This document shows positions 27,952 through 37,761 of a stretch of DNA of 64,000 nt, piece after piece. This DNA is from Vibrio hepatarius. GTDB taxonomy: Bacteria > Pseudomonadota > Gammaproteobacteria > Enterobacterales > Vibrionaceae. A program made the position numbers and the translations under genes. Position 1 is the stretch's first letter. Each line of letters starts with the position of its first letter. The stretch covers positions 62,001 through 126,000 of the forward strand of contig NZ_JAHKPM010000069.1 of NCBI RefSeq assembly GCF_018860525.1, given 5' to 3'. A model generated the notes under the pieces. That model saw nothing but the letters and a program-made list of their open reading frames with translations. It was not told where the DNA came from and searched no databases.

Positions 27952-29310
27952 TTAATCTTGACGTCGCTTTTCATCATACATCCGATCATCAGCCACTTTG
28001 AGCATCTCATCCACTTCTGCAAATTCATCACCATATATAGCTTGGCCAACACTGACATAAATATTAATCTCATGTTCTTCGTAAATGACTGGAGTTTGGC
28101 AGATTGCTTTTTGTAATTCGATATTAATAATATCAACATTTTCTTTATCCTTAATTCGAGTCAGGAGTATCAAAAATTCATCCCCCCCTACTCGAGCAAC
28201 CAAATCAGACGACCTTAATACGCTTTTGATTCTTTTTGCTACTGCAATAAGCACTTTATCACCAGCAGCATGGCCATAAGTATCGTTAATCCATTTGAAT
28301 TTATCCAAATCTACATTGAGAATCGCAAATGACTCTTTTTTTCCTGAACCAGTAACAAGGCTAAAATGACGTTCTAGCGTGTACATAAAATAGCGTCTAT
28401 TTGGCAGTGCCGTTAGTGCATCATGGAGGGAACGTTGATTAGCAGTATGATATAGATAAAAAATAGTGCCATAGGCCAACATTAGTAAAACAAGAAGTGG
28501 GTATCCCAACAGCCTAACAGCATGAATTCTATACCACTTACTAAATTCAAGGAGATCAGTCTTGGGCGCAGCCGCAATGCTCCATGTCCCATAGGGAAAC
28601 TTGACAGATTCTATTGAGAAAGAGCGATCAAATGTACTTTGTGTACCATAAAATATGTCTCCCCCCTCACCAGAGCTATCAACTCCTCGCATCGCCAAAT
28701 CGTACTTTTCACTATATCGTTTAATTCCTACATCATTAAATAAACTTTCTAGAGAAATAACTAAGCTGCAAACTCCCCAATAATTTCGATGGTATATTGG
28801 ATCAGTAAAAATCGGCACTTGAGCAATAAGAACACGCCCACCTTGAACTGAATTAACTGGTCCAGCAATCAAAATTTCGTGTATATCTCTTGCCTTATTA
28901 ACTGCCCTCCATTGCTCGGGAAGAGTTCGATAATCTAGATTTAATAACTGTTCATTTCCTTCAAACGGGTATATGTACCTCACAATATCATCAGGAGCTA
29001 ACGTAATGAGCTCCACATGATGAGCTTTGCGCATTACACTAGATGCGAATAACCCCCAGCCTGAAAACTCTAAGCTTGGGTTTGAGGCGATAAGTGCAGA
29101 TAGACTATTTGCGACGAAAATATCATTGAAAATAGCGATTTCTAACTCAGAGCGGACAATAGAAAGTTCTTCTTTTGCTCGAACTAGTATACTATCGTGC
29201 AAGAACGTTTTCTGGCTACGATCAATAAATTCAACAAGCCCAATGCCAGCAGTACATAAAAATAACGCCATCAGCGACACTACCCATTGACTGCCGAACC
29301 ACTCTTTCAT
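27952..29310 (-). CDS. Membrane diguanylate cyclase with CHASE-like sensor
   Basis: About 452 residues from the ATG at 29310, preceded by GAGGG; a GTG 84 bases upstream would lengthen it but lacks a ribosome-binding site. A membrane segment near residues 10-28, a periplasmic CHASE-type sensory domain (to about 275), a second membrane segment, and a GGDEF domain at the C terminus. The active site GGDEF is intact (about residues 375-379), and the RxxD inhibitory I-site (RSSD) sits five residues before it, so product feedback is likely. Predicted to make c-di-GMP in response to a periplasmic signal. Confidence 0.88.
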   Translation of the reverse strand: MKEWFGSQWVVSLMALFLCTAGIGLVEFIDRSQKTFLHDSILVRAKEELSIVRSELEIAIFNDIFVANSLSALIASNPSLEFSGWGLFASSVMRKAHHVELITLAPDDIVRYIYPFEGNEQLLNLDYRTLPEQWRAVNKARDIHEILIAGPVNSVQGGRVLIAQVPIFTDPIYHRNYWGVCSLVISLESLFNDVGIKRYSEKYDLAMRGVDSSGEGGDIFYGTQSTFDRSFSIESVKFPYGTWSIAAAPKTDLLEFSKWYRIHAVRLLGYPLLVLLMLAYGTIFYLYHTANQRSLHDALTALPNRRYFMYTLERHFSLVTGSGKKESFAILNVDLDKFKWINDTYGHAAGDKVLIAVAKRIKSVLRSSDLVARVGGDEFLILLTRIKDKENVDIINIELQKAICQTPVIYEEHEINIYVSVGQAIYGDEFAEVDEMLKVADDRMYDEKRRQD

Positions 29311-29618
29311 TCCACCCTCACAAACACTCATCGATAGATGATATTTTGGAAGCTGTGACCAAGTATCCGATGAGATATGTACGTCATTCTCCACCTTTGT
29401 TATCTGTCTATAAGGACCATCACCAACATTTAGTCCCCTACTTAAAAACTATATGAACTTGAGTAAGTTTCCATTAATAATGATAAAAATATTACTTTCA
29501 AGGCGAGATTCGTACTTCTACGTAAGTACATAATCACAGAAGTTCTAGTAAATTTAGAGTCTTAAATTTGAACTTGTATATGCATGAAATCTAGACTTCT
29601 CACATTAGGGCACTAGCT

Positions 29619-30533
29619 TTATCCTTGGGATCTAACTCGTGTCCTATTGCTCCTAATAGAAAAAACAACACAAAGAGTATTAGCGATAACCATCAATACA
29701 AGACCAAATGTTTGAAAATAATCATAGGTCTTTTGATAGAAAAGAAACTGCCACAAGGCAGTAAAAAGCAAATTAGTGTAGATTAGTGGTGCTAATTCAG
29801 AACCAGAACTGACAAGGTGATAGGCTTTTGAACGGAAAACATGAGTATTAATGATCATTACCCCTAACGCACCAAGCGCTAATACAATAGGTAATGAGCT
29901 ACCCTCAAATGGCATATATAGACTTCGGTTATCTGCAAAACTGAACATAAGTAAGGGGGTAACCACTACAGCTGAATAGAGAAGGCTCCAAAGGTTGACT
30001 TCAAGCGCATTTAACCTGCTCTTACTCACTTTGTATAAACTCAGTTGAGAACCTGCATTGAATACCCCTGCACAAAGACCAACCAGAAACTCAAATCTAA
30101 AATTTACATTACCACCATCGCTAGACAGAAGAAAAACACCTATAAATGTCACTATTAAGCCAATAATATTCCTCACCTGGAGGCGGCTTGAAAATAGAAA
30201 ACTCTCTAATATCGGAATAAATAATGGCCCCGTCCCAAATAAAACGACACTTTCCATTAGCGTCAAACTCTGCAGTGAATATATAAAACACACTTGGCCT
30301 GCACCAAGGCATAATGCCCTCAACCAAAGGGATAGCTGCTCACTTCGAGTTGGCCACCTAATTCCCTTACCTGCAAGCAAAATAATTAAAATCATAGCTG
30401 GAATAATAAATCTTAAAAAACTTAACAAACTCACTTCAAAATGCTCACTTAAAAATTTTGAAATTAGTCCAGTTAGTGACAAACTGAATGTAGATGCAAA
30501 CATAAATATAATTGGACACCAGCGATTTAACAT
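29619..30533 (-). CDS. EamA/DMT-family transporter
   Basis: A 304-residue inner-membrane protein with ten predicted hydrophobic segments and two EamA repeats (about 10-140 and 155-290), typical of the drug/metabolite exporter superfamily. It exports or imports small metabolites; the substrate is unknown. It is divergent from a LysR regulator 92 bases away, which probably controls it. The C terminus is basic (RSNRTRVRSQG). Confidence 0.85.
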   Translation of the reverse strand: MLNRWCPIIFMFASTFSLSLTGLISKFLSEHFEVSLLSFLRFIIPAMILIILLAGKGIRWPTRSEQLSLWLRALCLGAGQVCFIYSLQSLTLMESVVLFGTGPLFIPILESFLFSSRLQVRNIIGLIVTFIGVFLLSSDGGNVNFRFEFLVGLCAGVFNAGSQLSLYKVSKSRLNALEVNLWSLLYSAVVVTPLLMFSFADNRSLYMPFEGSSLPIVLALGALGVMIINTHVFRSKAYHLVSSGSELAPLIYTNLLFTALWQFLFYQKTYDYFQTFGLVLMVIANTLCVVFSIRSNRTRVRSQG

Positions 30534-30550
30534 AACTCCCTCCTAAATCA

Positions 30551-30578
30551 TGACTCAAGTCTATGGACTCATAAGTCA
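30551..30578. promoter_or_regulatory. Candidate LysR operator
   Basis: TGACTCAAGTC-TATG-GACTCATAAGTCA is an imperfect inverted repeat placed between the divergent transporter and LysR genes. Such sites with T/A ends are usual for LysR-type regulators, but no experimental consensus applies here. Confidence 0.4.
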
Positions 30579-30625
30579 AATTAAAAGCGAGTTATCTTTA
30601 CACCATTGGTAAGAAAAACTTACAT

Positions 30626-31513
30626 ATGAAAAGACCAATACCACTAAAGTCTATTTACTCTTTCGTTGCTGTAGCTGAAACAGGAAGCATGACAGCTGCT
30701 GCTAAAGCGCTGAATGTCAGTCATTCCGCTATTAGCCAAGCTATTAAGACTCTCGAATCTCAAATAGGTCAGACACTCTTTATACGTCAAGGAAGATCTG
30801 TCTTTCTTAATGCACTAGGACGCCATTACTATAAAAGAGTGGCACCAGCACTCGAGCAAATAATCGTCGCGACTGAAAAGCTTATTGAGCAACAGCAAAG
30901 TCAAAGATTGACCCTCAACATGGTGAACTCTTTAGCGATGCACTGGTGGATTCCTAGCGTTGACAGGTTTAACCGATATGCTCCTGAAGTTGATATTCGT
31001 ATATCAAGTCTTACTGGTCATTTTAGAATGGAGGTTGAAGGCGTCGATGTGGCTATTATACATGGTAAAACAGATGACTGGTCGGACTATTACTGTGAAC
31101 TTCTCGCAAAAGATGAGCTAGTGATGACTGCCAGCCCTGAATTGATTAATGCACAGACCACTCCCGAATCTTTACTTATGCAACACCCGGCTATTTTTGT
31201 TAGCAATGACCGAAGAAAATACGACTGGAAGGTATGGTGTGACATGTATCAACTCCCAGAGCCAAATTATACACATAACCTCCGTTTCAGTGCTTCTATT
31301 CAAGCGGTTCAAGCCACAATCCGAAAACTTGGCGTGTTTGTTTCCCATAAACAGTTCATTCGAGACGAAGTACTCCAAGGATCTCTTGTTGAAGTGGGTT
31401 CTCCTGTTCTCAACCCTTATCAAGATTTCTATTTCGCCTGCCAACCAGATAAACTTAAGAACGAAAACATTCTTGTTTTGCGTAACTGGCTACGTCAAGA
31501 GTTCAATCAATAG
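30626..31513 (+). CDS. LysR-family transcriptional regulator
   Basis: A 295-residue regulator with an N-terminal winged helix-turn-helix (about 8-66; ETGSMTAAAKALNVSHSAISQAIKTLE) and a LysR substrate-binding domain (about 90-290). The N-terminal run and length are closest to the GcvA-like branch. It is divergent from the EamA transporter and probably regulates it; the inducer is unknown. Confidence 0.9.
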   Translation: MKRPIPLKSIYSFVAVAETGSMTAAAKALNVSHSAISQAIKTLESQIGQTLFIRQGRSVFLNALGRHYYKRVAPALEQIIVATEKLIEQQQSQRLTLNMVNSLAMHWWIPSVDRFNRYAPEVDIRISSLTGHFRMEVEGVDVAIIHGKTDDWSDYYCELLAKDELVMTASPELINAQTTPESLLMQHPAIFVSNDRRKYDWKVWCDMYQLPEPNYTHNLRFSASIQAVQATIRKLGVFVSHKQFIRDEVLQGSLVEVGSPVLNPYQDFYFACQPDKLKNENILVLRNWLRQEFNQ

Positions 31514-31825
31514 AACAAGGGGGTTGAGAGACTGAGTTGATAGACCTTTTTATTATATGTTAGTTAGTGCAATACTCACTTTGATTATTAACTTTAAATA
31601 ATACATCATCCCCCTAGAATACGGCCCTAATTTTTTACTAGCAAATCCATATAGTTAACGTCTTTTATTCTTATTCTCTATGAATAGCAAACACATCACA
31701 TATAAACATTGTTTCATATAAGCATTTGATATTAATTGATTTATTTTCTCAAACCTTCCTCCAGACTGATTTTTTTCTTCTAGACTTTAATAGCCGGATT
31801 GTAGATTTTATAGGCAAGGACCCAT
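31514..31825. other. AT-rich intergenic region
   Basis: 312 bases upstream of the AGDEF cyclase gene; AT-rich, with no recognisable gene or RNA, presumably containing its promoter. Confidence 0.4.
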
Positions 31826-32998
31826 ATGACAAATTTTGCAGGACAACATCTTGAAGAAATGGCGGACATGCGTTCTGCTCGTAAATGTAAAATAGTACTT
31901 TTATGCTCTGTAATTGCAGTACTTATTATGATTTATTATGGTACTACCCATGTTATCAATCAAGACTACCTGTTCGGTACTATTAACATATTCTGTGCCA
32001 TTGTTTTGGCAGGAAACCTTTTCTATTTAAGGGTTAACCCATCTGTCAATATTTCTGACGTAGTTCTGTCAAGCGTGTTATTACTCCAAACTTTTTTGTT
32101 ACTTTTCTATGGTGAACATATAGCCGACAGACTTCTCTGGCTCTACCCCATATGCGCCGCTATTATTTTCGCATGCGAATTTCGTACAGGTTTCATTCTA
32201 AGTACTAGCTTGTTCGTTTTAACTGCTGTAATTTGTTTGTTCACTAACATGGCTACTATCCCAGCTCATTTCGCCTTAGACCGTTTTTTAGTCAGCCTAC
32301 TCGCAATATGCGTTCTCAGCAACTTCTCGGCATACTACTATGCTAAAGTTGTCAGTTACATACAATCTCTACACAAAGAGGGAATCGAGGATCTTGCTTA
32401 TCGTGACAAATTGACAGGGTTAGCGAATCGTTGGAGTTTTGAAAGTTGGGCCTTAGGAAAACTTGAACAGGTCAAGGACAATGACACTTTAACTGCGATG
32501 GTATTTTTGGATATTGATAACTTTAAAAGTATCAATGATACCTATGGGCATGAAATTGGCGATCGTGTACTACAGCATTTTGCCAATCGCCTAAAAAATA
32601 ACATTCGCACAAAAGATCGTAAAACCCAAAGAAATGATTATTCTATTGCTCGATTTGCAGGAGATGAATTTGTTCTCCTCCTTTACGGTGTAAATAGTGT
32701 CGAAGATCTTAATCGAATTTTGGGGCGTATTTGTCACTTGTTCGAAGATAGCTACCAAAGTACACAAAGAATAAACAAACTTACTGTCAGTGCTGGCGTA
32801 GCAATTTACCCTGATGATGCTGACTCTATGTTGGAACTCACTCGTTGTGCAGACAAAGCAATGTACTCAGCCAAGCACAGTGGTAAAAATCAATACCGAT
32901 ACTATAACCCAGATCTTGCCAAATCAGTCGATGGAGAAGATGAACTCGATTTAGCAAAAATAACCCCTTTGATAAAAGCGAAAACTAACGACTCATAA
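31826..32998 (+). CDS. Membrane diguanylate cyclase (AGDEF)
   Basis: A 390-residue protein with about five to six N-terminal membrane segments (residues 20-175) and a GGDEF domain (about 188-360). The active-site motif reads AGDEF (278-282), a variant compatible with cyclase activity in known enzymes; an RxxD I-site is not in the expected place, so feedback inhibition is doubtful. The C-terminal 30 residues are charged. Its stop overlaps by 14 bases the end of the convergent gene 32985-33272. Confidence 0.88.
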   Translation: MTNFAGQHLEEMADMRSARKCKIVLLCSVIAVLIMIYYGTTHVINQDYLFGTINIFCAIVLAGNLFYLRVNPSVNISDVVLSSVLLLQTFLLLFYGEHIADRLLWLYPICAAIIFACEFRTGFILSTSLFVLTAVICLFTNMATIPAHFALDRFLVSLLAICVLSNFSAYYYAKVVSYIQSLHKEGIEDLAYRDKLTGLANRWSFESWALGKLEQVKDNDTLTAMVFLDIDNFKSINDTYGHEIGDRVLQHFANRLKNNIRTKDRKTQRNDYSIARFAGDEFVLLLYGVNSVEDLNRILGRICHLFEDSYQSTQRINKLTVSAGVAIYPDDADSMLELTRCADKAMYSAKHSGKNQYRYYNPDLAKSVDGEDELDLAKITPLIKAKTNDS

Positions 32999-33272
32999 AC
33001 ATCAGCCATAGGCTAATTGACATGACTACTAGCATCCATGCCGCATACCTAGCTGAGTTAGGCTTATCTTTTTTTGACGTAACAACCGGTTTCATCGCTT
33101 TATCTTTCACGACCTTTGCTGCCGAAGCTAATGATCCGCGCTGTTCTCTCAGCTCACGCCTTTTTTGTGCTTCGTTAGCAACCTTGCCAAAACGATGCAA
33201 CTGATCTGTCGTTAACTCCTTGTTAGGATCATAACGCGCGTGTGGGTCTTTGTGTTTTGGTACAATGGACAT
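32985..33272 (-). CDS. Small tail-anchored membrane protein of unknown function
   Basis: About 95 residues from the ATG at 33272, which follows a very good ribosome-binding site (GGGGAGG); an upstream TTG-type extension is not needed. The N-terminal two-thirds are charged and helical (QLHRFGKVANEAQKRRELRE), and one hydrophobic segment (AAWMLVVMSISLWLMF) sits at the C terminus, so it is probably anchored in the inner membrane with its bulk in the cytoplasm. I do not recognise a family. It overlaps the end of the cyclase gene. Confidence 0.65.
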   Translation of the reverse strand: MSIVPKHKDPHARYDPNKELTTDQLHRFGKVANEAQKRRELREQRGSLASAAKVVKDKAMKPVVTSKKDKPNSARYAAWMLVVMSISLWLMFMSR

Positions 33273-33666
33273 CTCTAACCTCCCCAAAAAACATACCTTC
33301 ACAATGTAATTATAGTAAAGTTTTTTATCAATTGCAGATGATCAACTTGATTTCGCCGAAGTTCACGCTTTTTGAGCATTAATATTCCAGCTAAATTACA
33401 CCTTAAAAAAACCAAGCATAATTCTTGCCACTTCTGCGGTAACGAGAAGTTAATACTAGTACTGATGACAACCGTCCCTTGTGAACAATTACCAGTAATA
33501 AGATCGCGGAATATATGGCTTCGATAGGTTGTAAATAAATGACTTAGCATGATCAAGATGAATATTTACGTAAAAAGAAATTAGCTCCTCTTTTTAAAAT
33601 TTTCACTTTTGTCGGTGGTTTAAAGGTATACTTATCTTTTAATATTGATTAAATGAGCCGTTTAAT
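33273..33666. other. Intergenic region
   Basis: 394 bases between divergent genes. An 85-codon open frame on the minus strand (33299-33556) lacks a ribosome-binding site and family resemblance and is not called. No RNA or repeat stands out. Confidence 0.35.
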
Positions 33667-34158
33667 GTGGCGTTAAAAAAAACAGATAAAGACACCGAGC
33701 CTGGAAAACGCTCTAATTTTACAAAAGGTACTTTCCTTAAGTTATCTGGGGCTACACTACTCGTAGCGCTAGCGGTTGCATTTTCTTCTATACTATATTT
33801 TAGTTATAAGGACTATATACACCCTAAAAATGTGTACGGCCGATGGATAGAAATAGGGACACCTGAGTACGATACCGAGATACTGACATTCAGCAAACGC
33901 GGTGTATTTCGTAACGAGCGGCTGATCACCACTGATTTTGAGTTTGATGGAACCTTAATCACAGTAACAACAGGGAGCGGCAAGTCCGTTTACCAAGTTT
34001 CAGGAACTTTCGAGTCCCCGCAACTAAAACGCTTAACTCCTAGTCACCCAAATCAGCGCTTCATAAAAGCAGGTTTTGAAGACTCCGTTAACAGTGGCGG
34101 TGGCGCAGCTCAAAAACGTCGTGCAGCCTTATCAGAACATTTTAGCAGCAAAAAATAA
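33667..34158 (+). CDS. DUF2850-like membrane-anchored protein
   Basis: A 163-residue protein of a Vibrio-typical family resembling DUF2850: a basic N terminus, one membrane segment (about 25-46), then a small beta-rich periplasmic domain with the conserved YGRWIEIGTPEYDTEILTF run. Function unknown. The start is GTG at 33667; the preceding ATG two bases earlier runs into a stop at once. It has a weak ribosome-binding site. Confidence 0.65.
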   Translation: MALKKTDKDTEPGKRSNFTKGTFLKLSGATLLVALAVAFSSILYFSYKDYIHPKNVYGRWIEIGTPEYDTEILTFSKRGVFRNERLITTDFEFDGTLITVTTGSGKSVYQVSGTFESPQLKRLTPSHPNQRFIKAGFEDSVNSGGGAAQKRRAALSEHFSSKK

Positions 34159-34320
34159 TCTCATCCCTCTAAAACTAATACCATACTAAATAGACAGTGC
34201 TTGGGTTCCGATTTTTTCTTATTTGTAAATTAGCAAAAATTTTTACTATGAACATCACTAGTTTGATAGACAACATATCTTTATACTGGGACAAATGTTT
34301 GTAACCATAAGAGCCAATTA

Positions 34321-35412
34321 ATGATGGAGTCATCATCTCCCTTAACACAATACTTAACTACATTTTTGCAAAGTTGGAATACCAATTTTTTATTTATTAC
34401 CTTTGCCAGCTTCCTTGCTTGGGTTACATGGCGAGTGGTATACAATCGGCTAGAATTTCTGTCAAAAAAAACCAAATTTGATTGGGATGATCTGACTTTA
34501 CATGCATTAAAAACTCCAATTAGTGTGTTAATATGGTGTTTGCCTGCAACAATATCACTCGACTTTTTTATTCAAGAGCACTTTGGGATTAAGCTCGGTT
34601 GGCTCAGTACGTTAAAATTACCCATTTTTATCGCTACCTTTGCCTGGATAACAATACGTTTTATTAACAACGTAGAAAGCTTTGTCCTTAAGAAAAAAAC
34701 TCATGATGAAACAACAGTCCAGGCTATCGCTAAAGTCTCACGACTAATTTTCATTATCGTCGGCACACTCACTATCATGCAAGCTTTTGGGCTTAGTCTA
34801 TCAGGTTTACTGACATTTGGTGGTGTTGGTGGTTTGATCGTCGGTTTAGCTGCTAAAGATTTACTCTCTAACTTCTTCGGCGGTATGATGATTTACTTTG
34901 ATCGTCCATTCAAAGTAGGTGATTGGATACGTTCACCAGATCGTCAAATGGAAGGAACGGTGGAACGCATCGGATGGAGGATGACCATTATTCGAACTTT
35001 CGAAAAACGGCCTCTATATGTTCCAAATTCTGTTTTCAGCAACATTGTTGTGGAAAATCCTTCACGAATGCTAAACCGGCGAATCAAGGAAACTATCGGG
35101 GTTCGTTATAATGACAGCCAAAAAGTAGAGAACATCGTAAACGATATAAAATCAATGCTTCAAAATCACCCTGATATTGATACTAAACAGACGCTTATCG
35201 TAAATTTTAATGCCTTTGGTCCATCATCATTACAAATGCTAGTTTACACCTTTACCAAAACCGTCAATTGGGTACGCTACCATCAAGTGAAAGAAGATGT
35301 TTTGCTTAAAATCATGAACATTATTCACCAGCATGATGCTGATATTGCCTTCCCAACTCAAACACTTAAAATAGAAACACAAGTGATAGAAGAAGGCGGC
35401 CAGGAGGGGTAA
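34321..35412 (+). CDS. MscS-family mechanosensitive channel (YnaI-like)
   Basis: A 363-residue inner-membrane channel. Four to five hydrophobic segments precede the pore-lining TM3 helix (GLLTFGGVGGLIVGLAAKDLL, about 160-180) and the conserved NFFGGMMIYFDRPFKVGDWI that opens the cytoplasmic beta domain. The layout with extra N-terminal helices fits the YnaI/MscMJ branch, not the short MscS. It protects against hypo-osmotic shock. It stands alone. Confidence 0.88.
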   Translation: MMESSSPLTQYLTTFLQSWNTNFLFITFASFLAWVTWRVVYNRLEFLSKKTKFDWDDLTLHALKTPISVLIWCLPATISLDFFIQEHFGIKLGWLSTLKLPIFIATFAWITIRFINNVESFVLKKKTHDETTVQAIAKVSRLIFIIVGTLTIMQAFGLSLSGLLTFGGVGGLIVGLAAKDLLSNFFGGMMIYFDRPFKVGDWIRSPDRQMEGTVERIGWRMTIIRTFEKRPLYVPNSVFSNIVVENPSRMLNRRIKETIGVRYNDSQKVENIVNDIKSMLQNHPDIDTKQTLIVNFNAFGPSSLQMLVYTFTKTVNWVRYHQVKEDVLLKIMNIIHQHDADIAFPTQTLKIETQVIEEGGQEG

Positions 35413-35505
35413 TTGTAGTCGTTATTTAATGCGCTGTTACTTGGAGTAAGCAATAAACAGGTCAGCGCTTTACCTAAGGCCTATGCTTTTATCACTTGAA
35501 AGCTC

Positions 35506-36120
35506 TTACTGCGCAATCCACTCAACTTCCAGCAAAATTTTGTTTTGACAGCTTAATCGCCCCAAAAAGACATCTCCTTGGTGGACTTCACCAACGCCTT
35601 TCGGTGTCCCCGTCATCACTATATCGCCATCAACTAAACTTGTATAAGTTGTCAATTCCTGCAAAATGGATTGAGGTGAATAAATCATTTCAGCTACTGT
35701 ACCTTTTTGCACGCGCACACAATTAATAAATAGTTCAATTTCTAAAGATTCAACCAGAATACCTTCAATAGAAATAAAACGACTAAATACAGCAGAGCCA
35801 TCAAATGCCTTCGCACGCTCCCATGGTAATCCTTTACTTTTAAGCTCAGACTGTAATTGACGTTTGGTTAAATCCAGCCCTAAACCCACAGCACAAAATT
35901 GCCCATCATTAACCATAAAGCAAATCTCACCTTCGTAGTGAATAGCTTCTCCATGGTAGGAACATAACTGGCTATGAATAGATGAAGGCGGTTTATTAAA
36001 CACCACCATTTCATCAGGGATTGCATTATTTAACTCTTTTATATGGTTATGATAATTTCGCCCCACACAAAGAATCTTTGTCGGTTGGACGAATTTACTG
36101 CCGAGTTTAACCGAGCCCAT
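35506..36120 (-). CDS. Fumarylacetoacetate hydrolase (FAH)-family protein
   Basis: A 204-residue protein of the FAHD1/YcgM type, which includes acylpyruvases and oxaloacetate decarboxylases. Typical motifs are visible: KILCVGRNYHNHIKEL at the N terminus, VVFNKPPSS, the metal-binding acidic residues (IHYEGEICFMV), KAFDGSAVFS and VMTGTPKGVG. Metal ligands and catalytic region are conserved, so activity is likely. It is a single gene before a convergent channel gene. Confidence 0.85.
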   Translation of the reverse strand: MGSVKLGSKFVQPTKILCVGRNYHNHIKELNNAIPDEMVVFNKPPSSIHSQLCSYHGEAIHYEGEICFMVNDGQFCAVGLGLDLTKRQLQSELKSKGLPWERAKAFDGSAVFSRFISIEGILVESLEIELFINCVRVQKGTVAEMIYSPQSILQELTTYTSLVDGDIVMTGTPKGVGEVHQGDVFLGRLSCQNKILLEVEWIAQ

Positions 36121-36234
36121 ACCTTCTCCTTACCATTAGTCACTATGCTAGATGGTAATAGAAATCGGCGTATGAGCGGCATAAAGCAAAACAAAAAATT
36201 GAACTTATGCACAAAGTTTTTCTTACAATAGAAA

Positions 36235-36263
36235 AGCGCCTATTCAATATTTGAATAGGCGCT
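36235..36263 (-). terminator. Intrinsic terminator of the porin gene
   Basis: AGCGCCTATTCAA-TAT-TTGAATAGGCGCT is a perfect 13-bp stem followed by TTTTC on the minus strand, 37 bases after the porin stop. Confidence 0.9.
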
Positions 36264-36299
36264 AACACAAATGCGTGTTAAGGCAGTTGGATTACTGAA

Positions 36300-37325
36300 T
36301 TATAGGTAGTAACGAGCACCGATTAGCCACTTGTCATCATCTTTAGTAGTATCGTCATCATCACCTAGATCTATCTCATAACCAGCAAAAGTGACAAAAT
36401 TAGGTACTACTGTATATTCAAACTGTATTGCTGATGTGCTGTATAGAGTCTTATTGGTTTTGTCATTATCAACTGCTTCGTAGTTAACACTAACATTAAG
36501 GCCATTATCCATACCATAGGCTAGCAAACCTTCAAGTTGAACGCTTTCTTCAAGGTATGTACTGCTAAACTCATAGAAGTACTCATTCATACCATAAACT
36601 ACAGCTGCGTATACACCTGAACCGTAAGAACCGTATTTCAGTGAGAAGATGTGCGACGTTGCGCCCTCATCTTTAGTACCGACTTTACGATCACCGCCTG
36701 AATAAGCATAGCCTAAACCAAAGTCCATCATTTTTACATGCAATGCTAACTGCATTCTTGCATCAAGATCTGACTCAGTTTCTTCTCCTTGCCAGCCTAG
36801 GCCAAAACCAACCATGCCATCATCTGAGAAAGAATAAGAATTTCTGTAGCTCACCATTCTCTCAGCACGGGCGCCGCCCATTTGGTAGTCATATAGAAAA
36901 TCATTCGCAAAAGCAATCGGGTAATCAGCTGCTTCACCAACGTCGTAGTATGGTGACCACTGAGTGCCCGCGACCATACGGCCCATTTCTTCGTGTGTTG
37001 CACCGATATAGCCTAGACGAGTTTTAAAGGAAGTATCACCACCATCTAGGTAGTTCAATGCCCACTCACCTTTCATATCAACAACTACACCATTGCCAAT
37101 ATCTTGTGTTCCTGCGATGTTAATACGAGGAGATACGCTCTCTACTTGTACATCTTGTCTTTGTTCTTCGGTTGAGCTTGAACTCTTATCATACTCACCA
37201 ACACCCACATCGACATAACCGCCAATAGAAAGAGTTGTGCCTTCACTGTTATAAACTTCTGCTGCAAAAGCGTTCGTACCACATGCTGTTGCCGCAACCA
37301 AAGCGGCTAATAATTTAATTTTCAT
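36300..37325 (-). CDS. OmpU-like general porin
   Basis: A 341-residue outer-membrane beta-barrel with signal peptide (cleavage after NAFA, residue 21). Alternating strands and acidic loops are typical of the Gram-negative porin family; the C terminus ends in ARYYL, with the aromatic residues recognised by the BAM machinery. A very acidic loop (DLGDDDDTTKDDDK) lies near the end. It resembles Vibrio OmpU/OmpN-type porins without being clearly one of them. It has a long AT-rich upstream region. Confidence 0.88.
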   Translation of the reverse strand: MKIKLLAALVAATACGTNAFAAEVYNSEGTTLSIGGYVDVGVGEYDKSSSSTEEQRQDVQVESVSPRINIAGTQDIGNGVVVDMKGEWALNYLDGGDTSFKTRLGYIGATHEEMGRMVAGTQWSPYYDVGEAADYPIAFANDFLYDYQMGGARAERMVSYRNSYSFSDDGMVGFGLGWQGEETESDLDARMQLALHVKMMDFGLGYAYSGGDRKVGTKDEGATSHIFSLKYGSYGSGVYAAVVYGMNEYFYEFSSTYLEESVQLEGLLAYGMDNGLNVSVNYEAVDNDKTNKTLYSTSAIQFEYTVVPNFVTFAGYEIDLGDDDDTTKDDDKWLIGARYYL

Positions 37326-37761
37326 AATTTAACGTCCATATAGGTTATAACTTTTGTTCATATAACACTCAGAAAACCAAGCTTTTTCATAAACATTTAT
37401 AAAATAGTACGAAAAAAGCAAATGTGAAGTGCAATTTGTTTCTTATTGGGATGATAAATTAGAAATTACTGAAGTAATAAAAATATGATTATAATTTAAC
37501 CTGTTGAATAAAAGAGCTTTTAATTGCTATTGATAATTTAGAATTAAATCAGGATCAAGTTCACATTTTTTAATATTTATGTGGAACTTTTCTTAAAAAT
37601 TAAAAAAATCCTCTATCAGTAGAAGGGTTTTTATGGATTTTTTTCATTTAAACTTTAATAACAATAGACATAATAACGACTTAAACATAGTGGACTATAT
37701 CTGTTATAAATGTTCCTTTTAAACATCACTACTCATCCCAGTTACCCAGTAACAAATTTTT
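37326..37761. other. AT-rich region upstream of the porin
   Basis: 436 bases between the porin start and the end of the KS-kinase gene. It holds the porin promoter and the terminator at 37602-37632. No other feature is visible. Confidence 0.45.
37602..37632 (-). terminator. Intrinsic terminator of the KS-kinase transcript
   Basis: On the minus strand AAAAACCCTTCTA...TAGAGGATTTTTTT forms a stem with a long T tract, 130 bases after the stop of the KS-kinase gene, and so separates it from the porin gene. Confidence 0.65.

Noticed and set aside
33299..33556. 85-residue minus-strand frame upstream of the small tail-anchored protein
   Set aside because: No ribosome-binding site, composition unlike a protein, and it lies in the presumed promoter region.
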